Part shown: positions 41,797-50,693 of the stretch, piece by piece
Layout of the letters: each line of letters opens with the position of its first letter
Numbering within the stretch: the stretch's first letter is position 1
NCBI RefSeq assembly: GCF_013337765.1
Contig: NZ_VBSB01000035.1
Coordinates: forward strand, 671,457 to 735,456
Source of the DNA: Mycolicibacterium sphagni
Lineage (GTDB): Bacteria > Actinomycetota > Actinomycetes > Mycobacteriales > Mycobacteriaceae
Direction: 5' to 3'
Length of the DNA: 64,000 nt
Notes under the pieces: model-generated
What the model saw: only the letters and a program-made list of their open reading frames with translations
The model's database searches: none
Told to the model about the DNA's origin: nothing
Program-made: the position numbers and the translations under genes

Positions 41797-42369
41797 TCAG
41801 GTCAGCAGCAGGCGGGCCGAGGCCTCGAGCCGGGTGGCGATCTCGGTGTAGGAGGCGTATCCCATGCCGGCCCGCACCAGCGCACCGGCGTAGAGCTGTT
41901 CCAGCGACTCGACGACGTTCGAATCACATTGTGTGCCAAGGGCGGACGTCAACCGCTGATGGATTTCGCGGCCGATTCGGAAGCGAAGGTGCTCGACATC
42001 AGGGTCCTTGCCCAACAGGGCCGTCGTCACGGCGCCCGCAAGTTCCGGCTCATCGGCGACCAATAGCGCGATATGCCGGAGCACAGCTACGACGCGCTCG
42101 ATCGGGTCGGGGGAATCGTCGGGTGGTACCGGTGTCGAGGCCAGCCGACGCCAGAACACCTCGGCGACCAGGTGCTCCTTGGACGAGAAATAGGTGTAGG
42201 CGGTTGCCGCCCCAACACCCGCCTCGGCAGCCACCATCCGGATCGTCAGGCCGGAGAATCCTTCTCGACTCAGGACGTCGACCGCGGCGCGACCCAACCG
42301 GTCGACCGTAGCGGCCTGTTTCGCTGTCAACCGGCGTCGCGTCGATTCCCGAGCTACCGGATCAGACAC
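41797..42369 (-). CDS. TetR family transcriptional regulator
   Basis: The 190-residue protein has an HTH from TVDRLGRAAVDVLSREGFSGLTIRMVAAEAGVGAATAYTYFSSKEHLVAEVFWRRLAS, followed by a helical ligand domain with a conserved Cys (GTQCDSN). GTG 42369. It is divergent from the methyltransferase gene at 42452, whose cluster it might regulate. Confidence 0.85.
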   Translation of the reverse strand: MSDPVARESTRRRLTAKQAATVDRLGRAAVDVLSREGFSGLTIRMVAAEAGVGAATAYTYFSSKEHLVAEVFWRRLASTPVPPDDSPDPIERVVAVLRHIALLVADEPELAGAVTTALLGKDPDVEHLRFRIGREIHQRLTSALGTQCDSNVVESLEQLYAGALVRAGMGYASYTEIATRLEASARLLLT

Positions 42370-42451
42370 ATGTCCGGACGCTACTACAACCTACCTGCGG
42401 CGACAAGGTGCGCGCTGGCCATGGACCATGCGTAAGGGTTAGGTTCGGAAC

Positions 42452-43132
42452 ATGAGCCGCACCGACACCACCTTCGCAGCGCAAACTTCCCGTCTTTTCG
42501 AATTGGCCGAGCAGGTCGTGGGCTTCATGCCCGCCGACGAGGGGCGCGCGCTTTACGACGCGGCCATCCGTCACCTGGACGGCGGGGTGGCGCTCGAAAT
42601 CGGTACGTACTGCGGCAAGTCCACCGTGATGCTGGGCGCAGCCGCGGCGGCGACCGGCAGTGTGCTCTACACCGTCGACCACCATCACGGATCCGAAGAG
42701 CACCAGGCGGGCTGGGAATTCCACGACACCACGATGGTCGATCCGGTCAGCGGCCGGTTCGACACGCTGCCCACCTTCCGGCGGACGCTGGACGCCGCCG
42801 GGCTGGACGACACGATCGTCGCCGTGGTGGGTAAGTCGCCGGTTGTGGCCCGCGGTTGGCAGAGCCCGCTGCAGCTGCTGTTCATCGACGGTGGGCACAG
42901 CGAGACGGCCGCGCAGCAGGACCTCGAGGGCTGGGCCAAATGGGTTGCGGCCGGCGGCGCGCTGGTCATCCACGACGTGTTCCCCGACCCGCGCGACGGC
43001 GGCCGGCCGCCCTACAACATCTATTGCCGCGCTTTGGAATCCGGTCATTTCACCGAGGTCGCCAGCTTGGGCTCGCTGCGCGTGCTGGAGCGCACCGCCG
43101 GAGCGGCTGGCGAGGATCCGCTCAGCGCCTGA
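42452..43132 (+). CDS. Class I SAM-dependent methyltransferase
   Basis: The 226-residue protein has motif I VALEIGTYCGKSTVMLGAAA, an acidic strand end VLYTVDHHHGSEEHQ, and LLFIDGGHSETAAQQDLEGW with LVIHDVFPDP. These are typical of Methyltransf_24/CmcI-like O-methyltransferases that use a metal. It faces a glycosyltransferase cluster on the other strand and overlaps the next gene's 3' end by 11 nt. Substrate unknown. Confidence 0.82.
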   Translation: MSRTDTTFAAQTSRLFELAEQVVGFMPADEGRALYDAAIRHLDGGVALEIGTYCGKSTVMLGAAAAATGSVLYTVDHHHGSEEHQAGWEFHDTTMVDPVSGRFDTLPTFRRTLDAAGLDDTIVAVVGKSPVVARGWQSPLQLLFIDGGHSETAAQQDLEGWAKWVAAGGALVIHDVFPDPRDGGRPPYNIYCRALESGHFTEVASLGSLRVLERTAGAAGEDPLSA

Positions 43133-44198
43133 CGCATTCACAGTCGTAGTCGCCTTCGAGGCCGCGCGGCAGGTCGGCGGCACGGAAGATCCCGCTACCC
43201 CCGGTAGTCACCGACAGCGCGTCGGCGGCAAGGATCACCGCCGCCGCGGTCCACGTAGTCCGCTCCACCGGCCAGCGCTTGCCGTCGGCGAACACCAAGC
43301 CGGTCCAGTACGAGCCGTCCTGCTCCCGGAGGTGCTGCATCGCGGCGAACTGGGTGACCGCCCGGTGCCGATCGCCCATTGCGTCCAGTGCCATGACCAG
43401 TTCGCACGTCTCGGCCCCGGTGACCCATGGCCGGTCGTCGACGCAACGGATGCCGAGCCCGTCAACCACGAAATCGTTCCAGCGCTGGGCGATTCGGGCG
43501 GTGGCTTCGGAGCCGCGCAAGGCGCCGCCGAGAATCGGGTAGTACCAGTCCATCGAGTGGTGGGGCTTCTCGGTGAAGGCGTCGGGATGCTCGGCGATGG
43601 CGTGGCCGAGCCGGCCCAGCGCCACTTCCCATTCCGGCTGCGGGTCGTCGAGCCGCTCGGCCAGCGCCACCGCACAGCGGATGCTGTGATACACACTGGC
43701 GCAACCGGTCAGCAGCGCCTCCGGAAGAACACCGGACGGGCCTTGCGCCCAATAGATTTCACCGGTGCCGGCCTGCAGTCCAAGGACGAAGTCGATGCCG
43801 GCGCGAACCGTGGGCCACATGTGCTCGGCGAACTGCAGATCGCTGGTCACCAGGAAGTGATGCCACACCCCGGCAGCGATGTATGCGCAGAAGTTGCTGT
43901 CGCTGTTGGCATCTTCGATCACTCCGCGGCGGTACTGGATGGGCCAGGAGCCATCCGCCCGCTGCTCGCGGCGGCACCACTCGTAGGCCGCGCGCGCGGG
44001 TTCATGCAGACCGGCGACGGTCAGGGCCATGGCGCATTCGACGTGGTCCCACACGTCGGTGTGCCCGGTCTCCGACCATGGGATCTCGCCTGACGACTCC
44101 TGCACGGCCGCAATGGATTCTGCCGTCTGGCGGCATTGCTGCGGCGTGAGGATGCCGGCGACGCCGGGCACACCATCGAGATCAGGCTGGCGGGTCAT
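43122..44198 (-). CDS. Alpha-toroid (prenyltransferase/glucoamylase-fold-like) protein
   Basis: The 358-residue protein has repeated aromatic/acidic helix pairs (EIPWSETGHTDVWDHVECAMAL, EWCRREQRADGSWPIQYRRG, DANSDSNFCAYIAAGVWHHF, QDGSYWTGLVFADGKRWPVE). This matches an (alpha/alpha)6 toroid as in squalene-cyclase/prenyltransferase or glycosidase families. QxDGSW motifs occur twice. No DxDD-type cyclase motif is seen, so a glycan- or polyprenol-linked role is only suggested. ATG 44198 overlaps the upstream methyltransferase stop by 17 nt. Confidence 0.7.
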   Translation of the reverse strand: MTRQPDLDGVPGVAGILTPQQCRQTAESIAAVQESSGEIPWSETGHTDVWDHVECAMALTVAGLHEPARAAYEWCRREQRADGSWPIQYRRGVIEDANSDSNFCAYIAAGVWHHFLVTSDLQFAEHMWPTVRAGIDFVLGLQAGTGEIYWAQGPSGVLPEALLTGCASVYHSIRCAVALAERLDDPQPEWEVALGRLGHAIAEHPDAFTEKPHHSMDWYYPILGGALRGSEATARIAQRWNDFVVDGLGIRCVDDRPWVTGAETCELVMALDAMGDRHRAVTQFAAMQHLREQDGSYWTGLVFADGKRWPVERTTWTAAAVILAADALSVTTGGSGIFRAADLPRGLEGDYDCECVRR

Positions 44199-44913
44199 TC
44201 GTGATCGGCTTCTCGAAGTAGAGGGCGACACTCTTGCCGACCAGCGGATTGAGCGCGGCTTCGGCCACCCTGGTCAGAGCGGGTCGGGACATCATGTCCC
44301 ACACCAGCAGCTGGTGATACGCCTTGACTGCCGGATGATCCGGCTTCTCCACGCCGACAGCGCATTTAAGCCACCAGAAAGGCGAGTGCAGCGCGTGGGC
44401 GTGATGGGAGTGGGTGAAGGTGAGCCCGCCGCGAACCAGTTTGGCCTGCAACTGGTCAGCCTTGTAGATGCGGATGTGGCCGCCCTCGTTGGCGTGGTAT
44501 TCGTCGGACAGCAGCCAGCAGATCTTCTCGGGCAGCCAACGCGGCACGGTCACCGCGAGTTTGCCGCCCGGCTTGAGCACCCGGATCAGTTCGGCGATCG
44601 CGGCATCGTCTTCGGGGACGTGCTCGAGGATCTCCGAGGCGATCACGCAGTCAAACTCTTCGTCCGGATAGGGCAGCGCCAGCGCGTCGCCGACCACGAC
44701 CTGTGCCTTGGCCGATGCAGGTGCCTCGCCGGCCTCGCCCATCGCCTGCAGCAGGGTGTCGACTTCGGCCAGTCCGGCGGCATCCATATCGAAGGCGATG
44801 ACGTCGGCGCCACGCCGGTAGGCCTCGAAGCTGTGCCTGCCGGCGCCTGCGCCGACGTCGATGACCTTGGTTCCCGGTCCGACGGTGAGCCGGTCGTAGT
44901 CAACGGTCAGCAT
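44182..44913 (-). CDS. Class I SAM-dependent methyltransferase
   Basis: The 243-residue protein has motif I VIDVGAGAGRHSFEAYRRGA, acidic VIAFDMDAAGLAEV, VVGDALALPYPDEEFDCVIASEILEHV (Methyltransf_11) and LKPGGKLAVTVPRWLPEKICW. It overlaps the toroid gene by 17 nt and the glycosyltransferase by 7 nt, a tightly coupled three-gene operon. Probably methylates a sugar or lipid intermediate; inference. Confidence 0.82.
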   Translation of the reverse strand: MLTVDYDRLTVGPGTKVIDVGAGAGRHSFEAYRRGADVIAFDMDAAGLAEVDTLLQAMGEAGEAPASAKAQVVVGDALALPYPDEEFDCVIASEILEHVPEDDAAIAELIRVLKPGGKLAVTVPRWLPEKICWLLSDEYHANEGGHIRIYKADQLQAKLVRGGLTFTHSHHAHALHSPFWWLKCAVGVEKPDHPAVKAYHQLLVWDMMSRPALTRVAEAALNPLVGKSVALYFEKPITNDPPA

Positions 44914-46178
44914 GGCTCGTCCACCGCCTCGACGGCGTCGGTGATGCACCCGGTCCGCGCGATGGCCTGCTCGTAGACGCGCACCGTCTGCGCGGCCACC
45001 GATTCCCAGCTGAACACGTCGAGCGCACGCCGCCGGCCCGCGGTGCCGAGCCACTGTCGGCGCTCGGGTGAGTCCAGCTGCCTGCCCAGCGCTGCGATCA
45101 GCTCGTTGACGTCGCCGGGTGCCACCAGATCGGCGCACTCGCCGTCGGCGCCCAGCACCTCGGGCAGCGCACCGGCCCGGCTGGCCACGATCGGCGTTCC
45201 GCTGGCCATGGCCTCTACCGCCGGCAGTGAGAAACCTTCGTAAAGCGAGGGGATGCAAGCGATCTCGGCCGAGGCGAACAACCCGGCCAGATCCTCGTCG
45301 GACAAGCCACTGGTGGTGTGCACGATGTCACTGATACCCAATTCGGCGATCAGCTTCTCGGTCGGTCCGTTCGGCTCCAGCTTGGCCACCAATTGCAGCT
45401 CCAGATCGTGCTCGGCGCGCAACTTGGCCACGGCATGCAGCAGGTGTCCAATTCCCTTGAGCGGGCGGTCGGCGCTGGAAATCGCGATGATGCGGCCAGG
45501 GACGCGCGGCTTGTCGGACGGCTTGAACAGGTCGGTGTCCACCCCGAGCGGAACCACCCGAAGCTGCTGCGGGCTGACCCCGAAGTCGTCTGCGATGTCG
45601 GTGGCTGACGAGGACGACACCGTCAACAGGTCCGGAATGTTCCTGGCGACTCGCTTCTGCATCTGCGCAAAGCCATACCACCTGTGCACCAACGGCTTTC
45701 GCCACCACTTGGCAGCGGCGAGATCGAGCACACGGTCCCGGGTGATCGGGTGATGCACGGTGGCCACCACAGGGAGGCCCATGTCGGCGATCCGCAGCAG
45801 GCCGGTGCCCAGGCATTGGTTGTCGTGCACGACGTCGAATTCGTCGAGGCGGGCGGCCAGCAGCCGGGCGGCCCGCAGGCTGAAGGTGCGGGGTTCGGGG
45901 AATCCCGACGTCCACATGGTGGCCAGCTCGAGCGCGTCGATGCGGTCGCGGATCTCACTGGGCCGCGGCACCCGGAATGGGTCGGGCTCGCGATAGAGGT
46001 CGAGGCTGGGAACCTCGGTCAGCCGAACCCGTGGATCGAGGATCTCGGGGTAGGGCTGGCCGGAGAAAACCTCGACGTCATGGCCCAGTTCCACCAGCCC
46101 GCGACTCAAGTGCCGAACGTAGACGCCCTGCCCGCCACAGTGGGTTTTGCTGCGGTAGGACAGCAACGCAATCCGCAT
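44907..46178 (-). CDS. GT4-family glycosyltransferase
   Basis: The 423-residue GT-B protein has the acceptor-side N-terminus MRIALLSYRSKTHCGGQGVYVRHLSRGL, a middle VSSSSATDIADDFGVSPQQLRVVPLGVDTDLF, and the donor-site EX7E: IPSLYEGFSLPAVEAMASGTPIVASRAGALPEVLG. It is a retaining transferase, likely GDP-Man or UDP-Glc dependent. It leads a three-gene operon whose promoter region carries tandem 21-bp repeats. ATG 46178 with SD AGGAG. Confidence 0.86.
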   Translation of the reverse strand: MRIALLSYRSKTHCGGQGVYVRHLSRGLVELGHDVEVFSGQPYPEILDPRVRLTEVPSLDLYREPDPFRVPRPSEIRDRIDALELATMWTSGFPEPRTFSLRAARLLAARLDEFDVVHDNQCLGTGLLRIADMGLPVVATVHHPITRDRVLDLAAAKWWRKPLVHRWYGFAQMQKRVARNIPDLLTVSSSSATDIADDFGVSPQQLRVVPLGVDTDLFKPSDKPRVPGRIIAISSADRPLKGIGHLLHAVAKLRAEHDLELQLVAKLEPNGPTEKLIAELGISDIVHTTSGLSDEDLAGLFASAEIACIPSLYEGFSLPAVEAMASGTPIVASRAGALPEVLGADGECADLVAPGDVNELIAALGRQLDSPERRQWLGTAGRRRALDVFSWESVAAQTVRVYEQAIARTGCITDAVEAVDEPC

Positions 46179-46229
46179 CTTCACACTCCTGCAACGTCCA
46201 TGACCGATACGGCCGAGTCGCTCACCGGG

Positions 46230-46271
46230 CTCGCATATGTCATCGTGAAACTCGCATATGTCATCGTCAAA
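46230..46271. repeat. Two tandem 21-bp repeats in divergent promoter region
   Basis: Two adjacent units (46230-46250, 46251-46271) read CTCGCATATGTCATCGT plus four bases (GAAA or CAAA) and differ at one position. A 21-bp period is two helical turns, and each unit contains CATATG. They lie 52 bp upstream of the GT4 start and 45 bp before a TATAAT on the other side. Confidence 0.7.
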
Positions 46272-46294
46272 AAGGCCGGACACGGTTAGCGAGC

Positions 46295-46321
46295 TGTCTG
46301 GACATGTGTCTGGACTATAAT
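46295..46321 (+). promoter_or_regulatory. TATAAT promoter preceded by 9-bp direct repeats
   Basis: A consensus -10 TATAAT (46316-46321) is immediately preceded by two TGTCTGGAC copies (46295-46303 and 46307-46315). These replace a recognisable -35 and suggest an activator or repressor site. It drives the MBL-fold gene. Confidence 0.6.
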
Positions 46322-46389
46322 TCGCTTAGCTACATACTGCAACGTAAGTGCCCGCCACCCACCCTATGTCAGGACTAGTTTGTCCTGTT

Positions 46390-47106
46390 ATGCACTATCA
46401 CTGGGAAGCGCTTTCGTCTCGCGTATTCCGCTGCCGATTGCCGTTCCTCGACGTTACCGTCGGGCTGGTTTGGGGCGACGCCAAGACTTTGCTGATTGAT
46501 TGCGGCACAACACTTTCCGAGGCTGCGCGGATCGCCGACGATGTGGGGGAGCTCACCGGTGGTGTGGTGACCGATCTGGTCATGACCCACCACCATTTCG
46601 ACCACATCCTCGGCTCGTCCGGCTTCGGTACGGCCGTCCTATATTGCCCTGAGGCGGTGGCCGAGGCGCTGACCACCCGAATCGGCGAGGTTCGAGCCCA
46701 CGCGCTGCGGTACGGGGCCGATCCGGGGCGGGTGGACCGGGCGATCGCGGGGCTGCGCGCACCCGACCACGTGGTGACGGTCGCGGACCTGGATCTGGGC
46801 GGGCGCAGCGTCCACTTCGAGCTGCCGGGACCTGGTCATACCAGCCATGACCTGGTGGTTGTCGTCCCAGCGGACGCGCAGGACCAGCCCACGGTGGTGT
46901 TCTGCGGCGACCTGGTCGAGGAATCCGCCGACCCGGCGATCGACGCCGGGTCGGACCTTCCCGCCTGGCCGCACGCGCTGGACCGGATCGTGGCGCTGGG
47001 CGGGCCCGACGCGATCTACGTGCCCGGCCATGGCGCGGTGGTGGACGAGCAGTTTGTGCGTGGTCAGCGCGACTGGTTGGCGGCTCGATCGATCCCAGCG
47101 ACCTGA
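46390..47106 (+). CDS. Metallo-beta-lactamase-fold hydrolase
   Basis: The 238-residue protein has the di-zinc motif MTHHHFDHILGSSGF (HxHxDH), further ligands in LPGPGHTSHDL, Asp in VVFCGDLVEE and His in YVPGHGAVVD. Possible substrates are thioesters, lactones or glyoxalase-type adducts. I prefer ATG 46390 (MHYHWEAL); ATG 46366 in frame would add eight residues, and neither has a strong SD. It converges closely with the 986-residue fusion gene. Confidence 0.83.
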   Translation: MHYHWEALSSRVFRCRLPFLDVTVGLVWGDAKTLLIDCGTTLSEAARIADDVGELTGGVVTDLVMTHHHFDHILGSSGFGTAVLYCPEAVAEALTTRIGEVRAHALRYGADPGRVDRAIAGLRAPDHVVTVADLDLGGRSVHFELPGPGHTSHDLVVVVPADAQDQPTVVFCGDLVEESADPAIDAGSDLPAWPHALDRIVALGGPDAIYVPGHGAVVDEQFVRGQRDWLAARSIPAT

Positions 47107-47107
47107 C

Positions 47108-50068
47108 TCACCAGCCGGTGGACAGCACCCGATCGAGCATGTCGACGAAGAAGTCGGCCGATTCCCGGGTGATGCACATCGGGGGTTTGACCTTCAGTAC
47201 GTTCTGCCGGTCGCCGGTCGGCTGGACGATGACGCCGAGCTCGCGCAGCCGTTCGCAGATCGCCGCCGTCTCCTCGACGGCGGGTTCCAGCGTCGCCCGG
47301 TCACGCACCAGTTCGACGCCCATGTACAAGCCGCTGCCGTGCACGGTGCCGATCAGCTCGTGGCGGGTCGCCAGCTCCTCGATGCGATTCTTGAGGTGGT
47401 CGCCGACGGTCAGGGCGTTGCGCTGCAGCCCCTCCTTCTCGAGCATCTCGAGCACGGTCAGGCCGACCACGCAGGAGACCGGGCTGCCGCCGGCGGAGGA
47501 GAAGAAGTAGCCCTGGGTGCGGTACTTCTCGGCGACCTCGCGAGTGGTGATGACCGCGCCGAGCGGCTGGCCGTTGCCCATCGCTTTCGCGACCGTGACG
47601 ATATCGGGCACTACATCCTGCTGCTGGAAGCTCCAGAACGATCGGCCGGTACGGCCGTAGCCGACCTGCACCTCGTCGGCGATGGCCAGCCCGCCGGCGG
47701 CGCGCACCGCCGCGTAGACCGCCCCGAGATAGCCGTCGGGCAGTGCCATCCCGCCGGCGTTGCCGTAGAACGGTTCGCAGATGAATGCCGCGGGTGGCTT
47801 TCCTTGTGCGGCAAGGCCTTCGATGATCGCAACGGCCTCGGGTGCGTAGCGCGCCGCGTCGGGTCCCCGGTGCTCGCCGCGGTAGGCGTTGGGCGAGGGC
47901 ACGGTGTGCACCCACTCCGGCCGGGTGGCCAGTGCGTTGGGGTTGTCCGCCACCGATGTGGAGATGGCGTCGGTGGCGTAGGTCCAGCCGTGGTAGGCCT
48001 CGGCGACGGCGACCACATCCTGGCGCCCGGTCGTGGCCATCGCCAGGCGCAGTGCCAGATCGACGGCTTCCGATCCGGAGTTCACCAGGAACACGGTGTC
48101 CAGTGGCTCGGGCAGCGTGGCGGCCAGCCGCTCGGACAGCTCGACCACGGCACCGTAGTTGAACCGGGAATTGGTGTTCAGCCGGCGCCACTGACGGGCG
48201 ACGGCGTCGGCGAGCACCGGATGGCCGTGGCCGAGAACCGCGACGTTGTTGACCATGTCGAGGTAGCTGCGGGCGTCGTTGGCGAGCATGTGCTCGCGCC
48301 AGCCGCGCTCGATGCGGGGCGGGTTGAGGTAGTAGTGCTCCTGGACGCTGGCGAACGAGTCCGCCCGGCGGCGCCACAGTGCCTCGCTGTCGTCGGTGGC
48401 CAGGTTCGCCGGGGCCAGGCCGAGCAGCACGCTGGGGTCGTCGACCAGGCTCAGCCAGCCCGCGGCGTATTCGGCCCGGACGAAATCGGGGACGGCCGGA
48501 GCCGCCGGGCCGGCGACATCGGCCTGAGCGTCGGGCTGCCTGCGGCATTGGATCCACACGTGGCCCTCGACGGTGCCCAGCCCGGTGCCTGCGGGCACGC
48601 TCAGGCCCGCCCGCAGCTGGTCGCTGACGCGCAGTGCACCCCGCACTACCAGCGATCCTGCGGTGCCGGTCAGAGTGACCGAGTCGGCGGTGACGGCATC
48701 CACGACACCGCTCCACGGCGCGGTGACCGGCAGCGGCGCGCCTGGCCACAGGTCCACGCCGGTGCCGACGGTGGCTGCCGACGTCGGGCTCAACAACTCC
48801 GACCGGGTCAGGCGCGGCTGGCCGAAGGCGCTGACGACCGCCGCGGCGCCCTGAATGAGTGCCTGGACGGCCAGGTCGTCCTCCCGGCCGGCGGTCAGCC
48901 ACCGGCCGTAATCCATCGCATCGGATTCCGCGGACAGGTCCAGCCGGGCGACGGAATCGGCGGCCAGCCCACCGATCAGCGGAGCTTCCACCGGCAGCGG
49001 GTCAGCTGCAGGCGCGGCACCCAGCGCAGCACGGATCTGGGCGGTCATGACCTCGCTGGGCACCTCGATGGCGCGTTCGAAGATCCGCCACTCCCACTCG
49101 AGGGCGCTGGTGGCGTAGTCGTTGTCGGCATCGATCGAGGCCTGGTGGATACCGCTGACCACGAGCACCGCGGCGCGCAACACGACCAGGGGCCACAGTG
49201 CCTCGATCTCGGCGGGTCCCAGCGGGCGCACGGCGTGGAACGCGGCGATCGCGGGCAGGGTGGCGGCGGGTTCACCGCCCTCGTGGCGCAGTAGCGATGA
49301 CACCGCGATCGCCAGCTCGCCCACGGTCCAGGACTGGGTCAGGTCACCCAGGTCGATGACGCCGTCGGGGATCCGGCCGGTGCCCGGTGCGCCGCACACC
49401 ACGTTGTCGTCGGTGATATCGCCGTGGATCACCTGGACCGGCAGGTCGTCGCTGACCTCGGCTACCACCTGCCAGGCCGCGGCGGCCGCGGCTTCGACGT
49501 TCTCCCGGCGTGGTCCGTCGCTGACGTGCGCGGCGAGCACCTCGACGGTGCGCTGGGCGTGGCGCAGATCCCACTGCAGGACGCGGTCGACGCCGGCGTG
49601 TTCGAAGCCGGCCAGCGCGCGGACGGTCCGGCCGGCCAGGGCACCCAGCGCGGCTGCCCGGGCGGGAGTCACGTACTGGTCACCGCTCATGGTGCCGCCG
49701 GCCAGGTGCGCGATGATCCGTGCGTAGAGCACGGTCCCGTCGTCGGTGCGTAGCTCGGCGATCGGCGCGACACCGGAAAGTTCGATATTGGTCGCCGTGC
49801 GGACATCCGGTTCGGCCTGCCGGATGTAGGCCGCAGCGGCGTCCTGGGCCTCCAGCTCGATGCGGGAGAACGCCGGGTTGGCGATCTTGAGCACCCCGAT
49901 CGGGTCGCCGTCGGAGTTGCTCAGCAGGAAATTGGCGTCCTGCTGGCTGCCCAGTGGGGTTACCTGGGCGTCGACCCCGAACTGGGTCTTGGCGATGTCG
50001 CGGGCCTGCGCCGGGGTGACGGCCGGGACCGGAAGCTCCTCGGCTTGGAAGAAGTCGAACAGTGTCAT
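47108..50068 (-). CDS. Kinase-like / class III aminotransferase fusion (possible kinase and phospho-lyase)
   Basis: The 986-residue protein has three parts. Residues 1-340 are an APH-type kinase: VQVIHGDITDDNVVCG and GVIDLGDLTQSWTVGELAIA. Residues about 440-545 are a beta-rich barrel-like domain (TAPWSGVVDAVTADSVTLTG, LGTVEGHVWIQC). Residues about 560-986 are a class III PLP aminotransferase fold: VNSGSEAVDLALRLA, AYHGWTYATDA, ADEVQVGYGRTG and PLP Lys in VTVAKAMGNGQPLGAV. The same kinase and lyase types act in hydroxylysine or phosphoethanolamine breakdown, so phosphorylation followed by beta-elimination is plausible. ATG 50068. Confidence 0.8.
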   Translation of the reverse strand: MTLFDFFQAEELPVPAVTPAQARDIAKTQFGVDAQVTPLGSQQDANFLLSNSDGDPIGVLKIANPAFSRIELEAQDAAAAYIRQAEPDVRTATNIELSGVAPIAELRTDDGTVLYARIIAHLAGGTMSGDQYVTPARAAALGALAGRTVRALAGFEHAGVDRVLQWDLRHAQRTVEVLAAHVSDGPRRENVEAAAAAAWQVVAEVSDDLPVQVIHGDITDDNVVCGAPGTGRIPDGVIDLGDLTQSWTVGELAIAVSSLLRHEGGEPAATLPAIAAFHAVRPLGPAEIEALWPLVVLRAAVLVVSGIHQASIDADNDYATSALEWEWRIFERAIEVPSEVMTAQIRAALGAAPAADPLPVEAPLIGGLAADSVARLDLSAESDAMDYGRWLTAGREDDLAVQALIQGAAAVVSAFGQPRLTRSELLSPTSAATVGTGVDLWPGAPLPVTAPWSGVVDAVTADSVTLTGTAGSLVVRGALRVSDQLRAGLSVPAGTGLGTVEGHVWIQCRRQPDAQADVAGPAAPAVPDFVRAEYAAGWLSLVDDPSVLLGLAPANLATDDSEALWRRRADSFASVQEHYYLNPPRIERGWREHMLANDARSYLDMVNNVAVLGHGHPVLADAVARQWRRLNTNSRFNYGAVVELSERLAATLPEPLDTVFLVNSGSEAVDLALRLAMATTGRQDVVAVAEAYHGWTYATDAISTSVADNPNALATRPEWVHTVPSPNAYRGEHRGPDAARYAPEAVAIIEGLAAQGKPPAAFICEPFYGNAGGMALPDGYLGAVYAAVRAAGGLAIADEVQVGYGRTGRSFWSFQQQDVVPDIVTVAKAMGNGQPLGAVITTREVAEKYRTQGYFFSSAGGSPVSCVVGLTVLEMLEKEGLQRNALTVGDHLKNRIEELATRHELIGTVHGSGLYMGVELVRDRATLEPAVEETAAICERLRELGVIVQPTGDRQNVLKVKPPMCITRESADFFVDMLDRVLSTGW

Positions 50069-50135
50069 GGCGGTCTCACTGTACTGCCGGGCTGACCCGG
50101 TAGTACGCGGTCGGATCTGCCGATACGGTGGGCAG

Positions 50136-50693
50136 ATGCGGGCGCTGATCATCGTCGACGTACAGAACGATTTCTGCGAAGGGGGATCGCTGGCCGTGAC
50201 CGGGGCCGGCGCCGTGGTGCGCGCGATCAACGCGCTGCTGGCCGGGGACCATGGCTATGACCATGTGGTGGCGACGAAGGACTACCACGTGAACCCCGGG
50301 GCCCATTTCGCCGACCAGCCCGACTTCGTCGACACCTGGCCGCGGCATTGTGTGGCCGGAACCACCGGCGCCGAGTTCCATCCGGAACTGAACACCGCGC
50401 CCGTTGAGGCGGTGTTCCACAAGGGCGCCTACACCGCCGCCTACAGCGGCTTCGAGGGCGCCGTCGACCACACCTCACTGACCGATTGGTTGCGTGCGCG
50501 TGGTGTCGACGAAGTCGATATCGCCGGCATCGCCACCGACTACTGCGTGCGCCAGACCGCAGCCGACGCCACCAGGGCAGGATTCAAAACCCGTGTCCTG
50601 GTGGATCTTACGGCCGGAGTAGCCCCTGGAACGACCGCCGAGGCGCTGGACGAGATGCGCGATCGCGGCGTCGAATTGGTTCGCAGCGCGTGA
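50136..50693 (+). CDS. pncA: Nicotinamidase/pyrazinamidase
   Basis: The 185-residue protein starts MRALIIVDVQNDFCEGGSLAV. The catalytic triad Asp8, Lys96, Cys137 and the metal ligands Asp49, His51, His57, His71 are all present at M. tuberculosis-like positions (the Cys is one residue earlier because of a shorter loop). It deaminates nicotinamide to nicotinate in NAD salvage and activates pyrazinamide. ATG 50136. It is translationally coupled to the following gene. Confidence 0.95.
   Translation: MRALIIVDVQNDFCEGGSLAVTGAGAVVRAINALLAGDHGYDHVVATKDYHVNPGAHFADQPDFVDTWPRHCVAGTTGAEFHPELNTAPVEAVFHKGAYTAAYSGFEGAVDHTSLTDWLRARGVDEVDIAGIATDYCVRQTAADATRAGFKTRVLVDLTAGVAPGTTAEALDEMRDRGVELVRSA

Noticed and set aside
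46847..49294. An 815-codon plus-strand open frame
   Set aside because: It is antisense to the 986-residue fusion gene, which has clear kinase and aminotransferase motifs; long antisense frames are common at this GC content.
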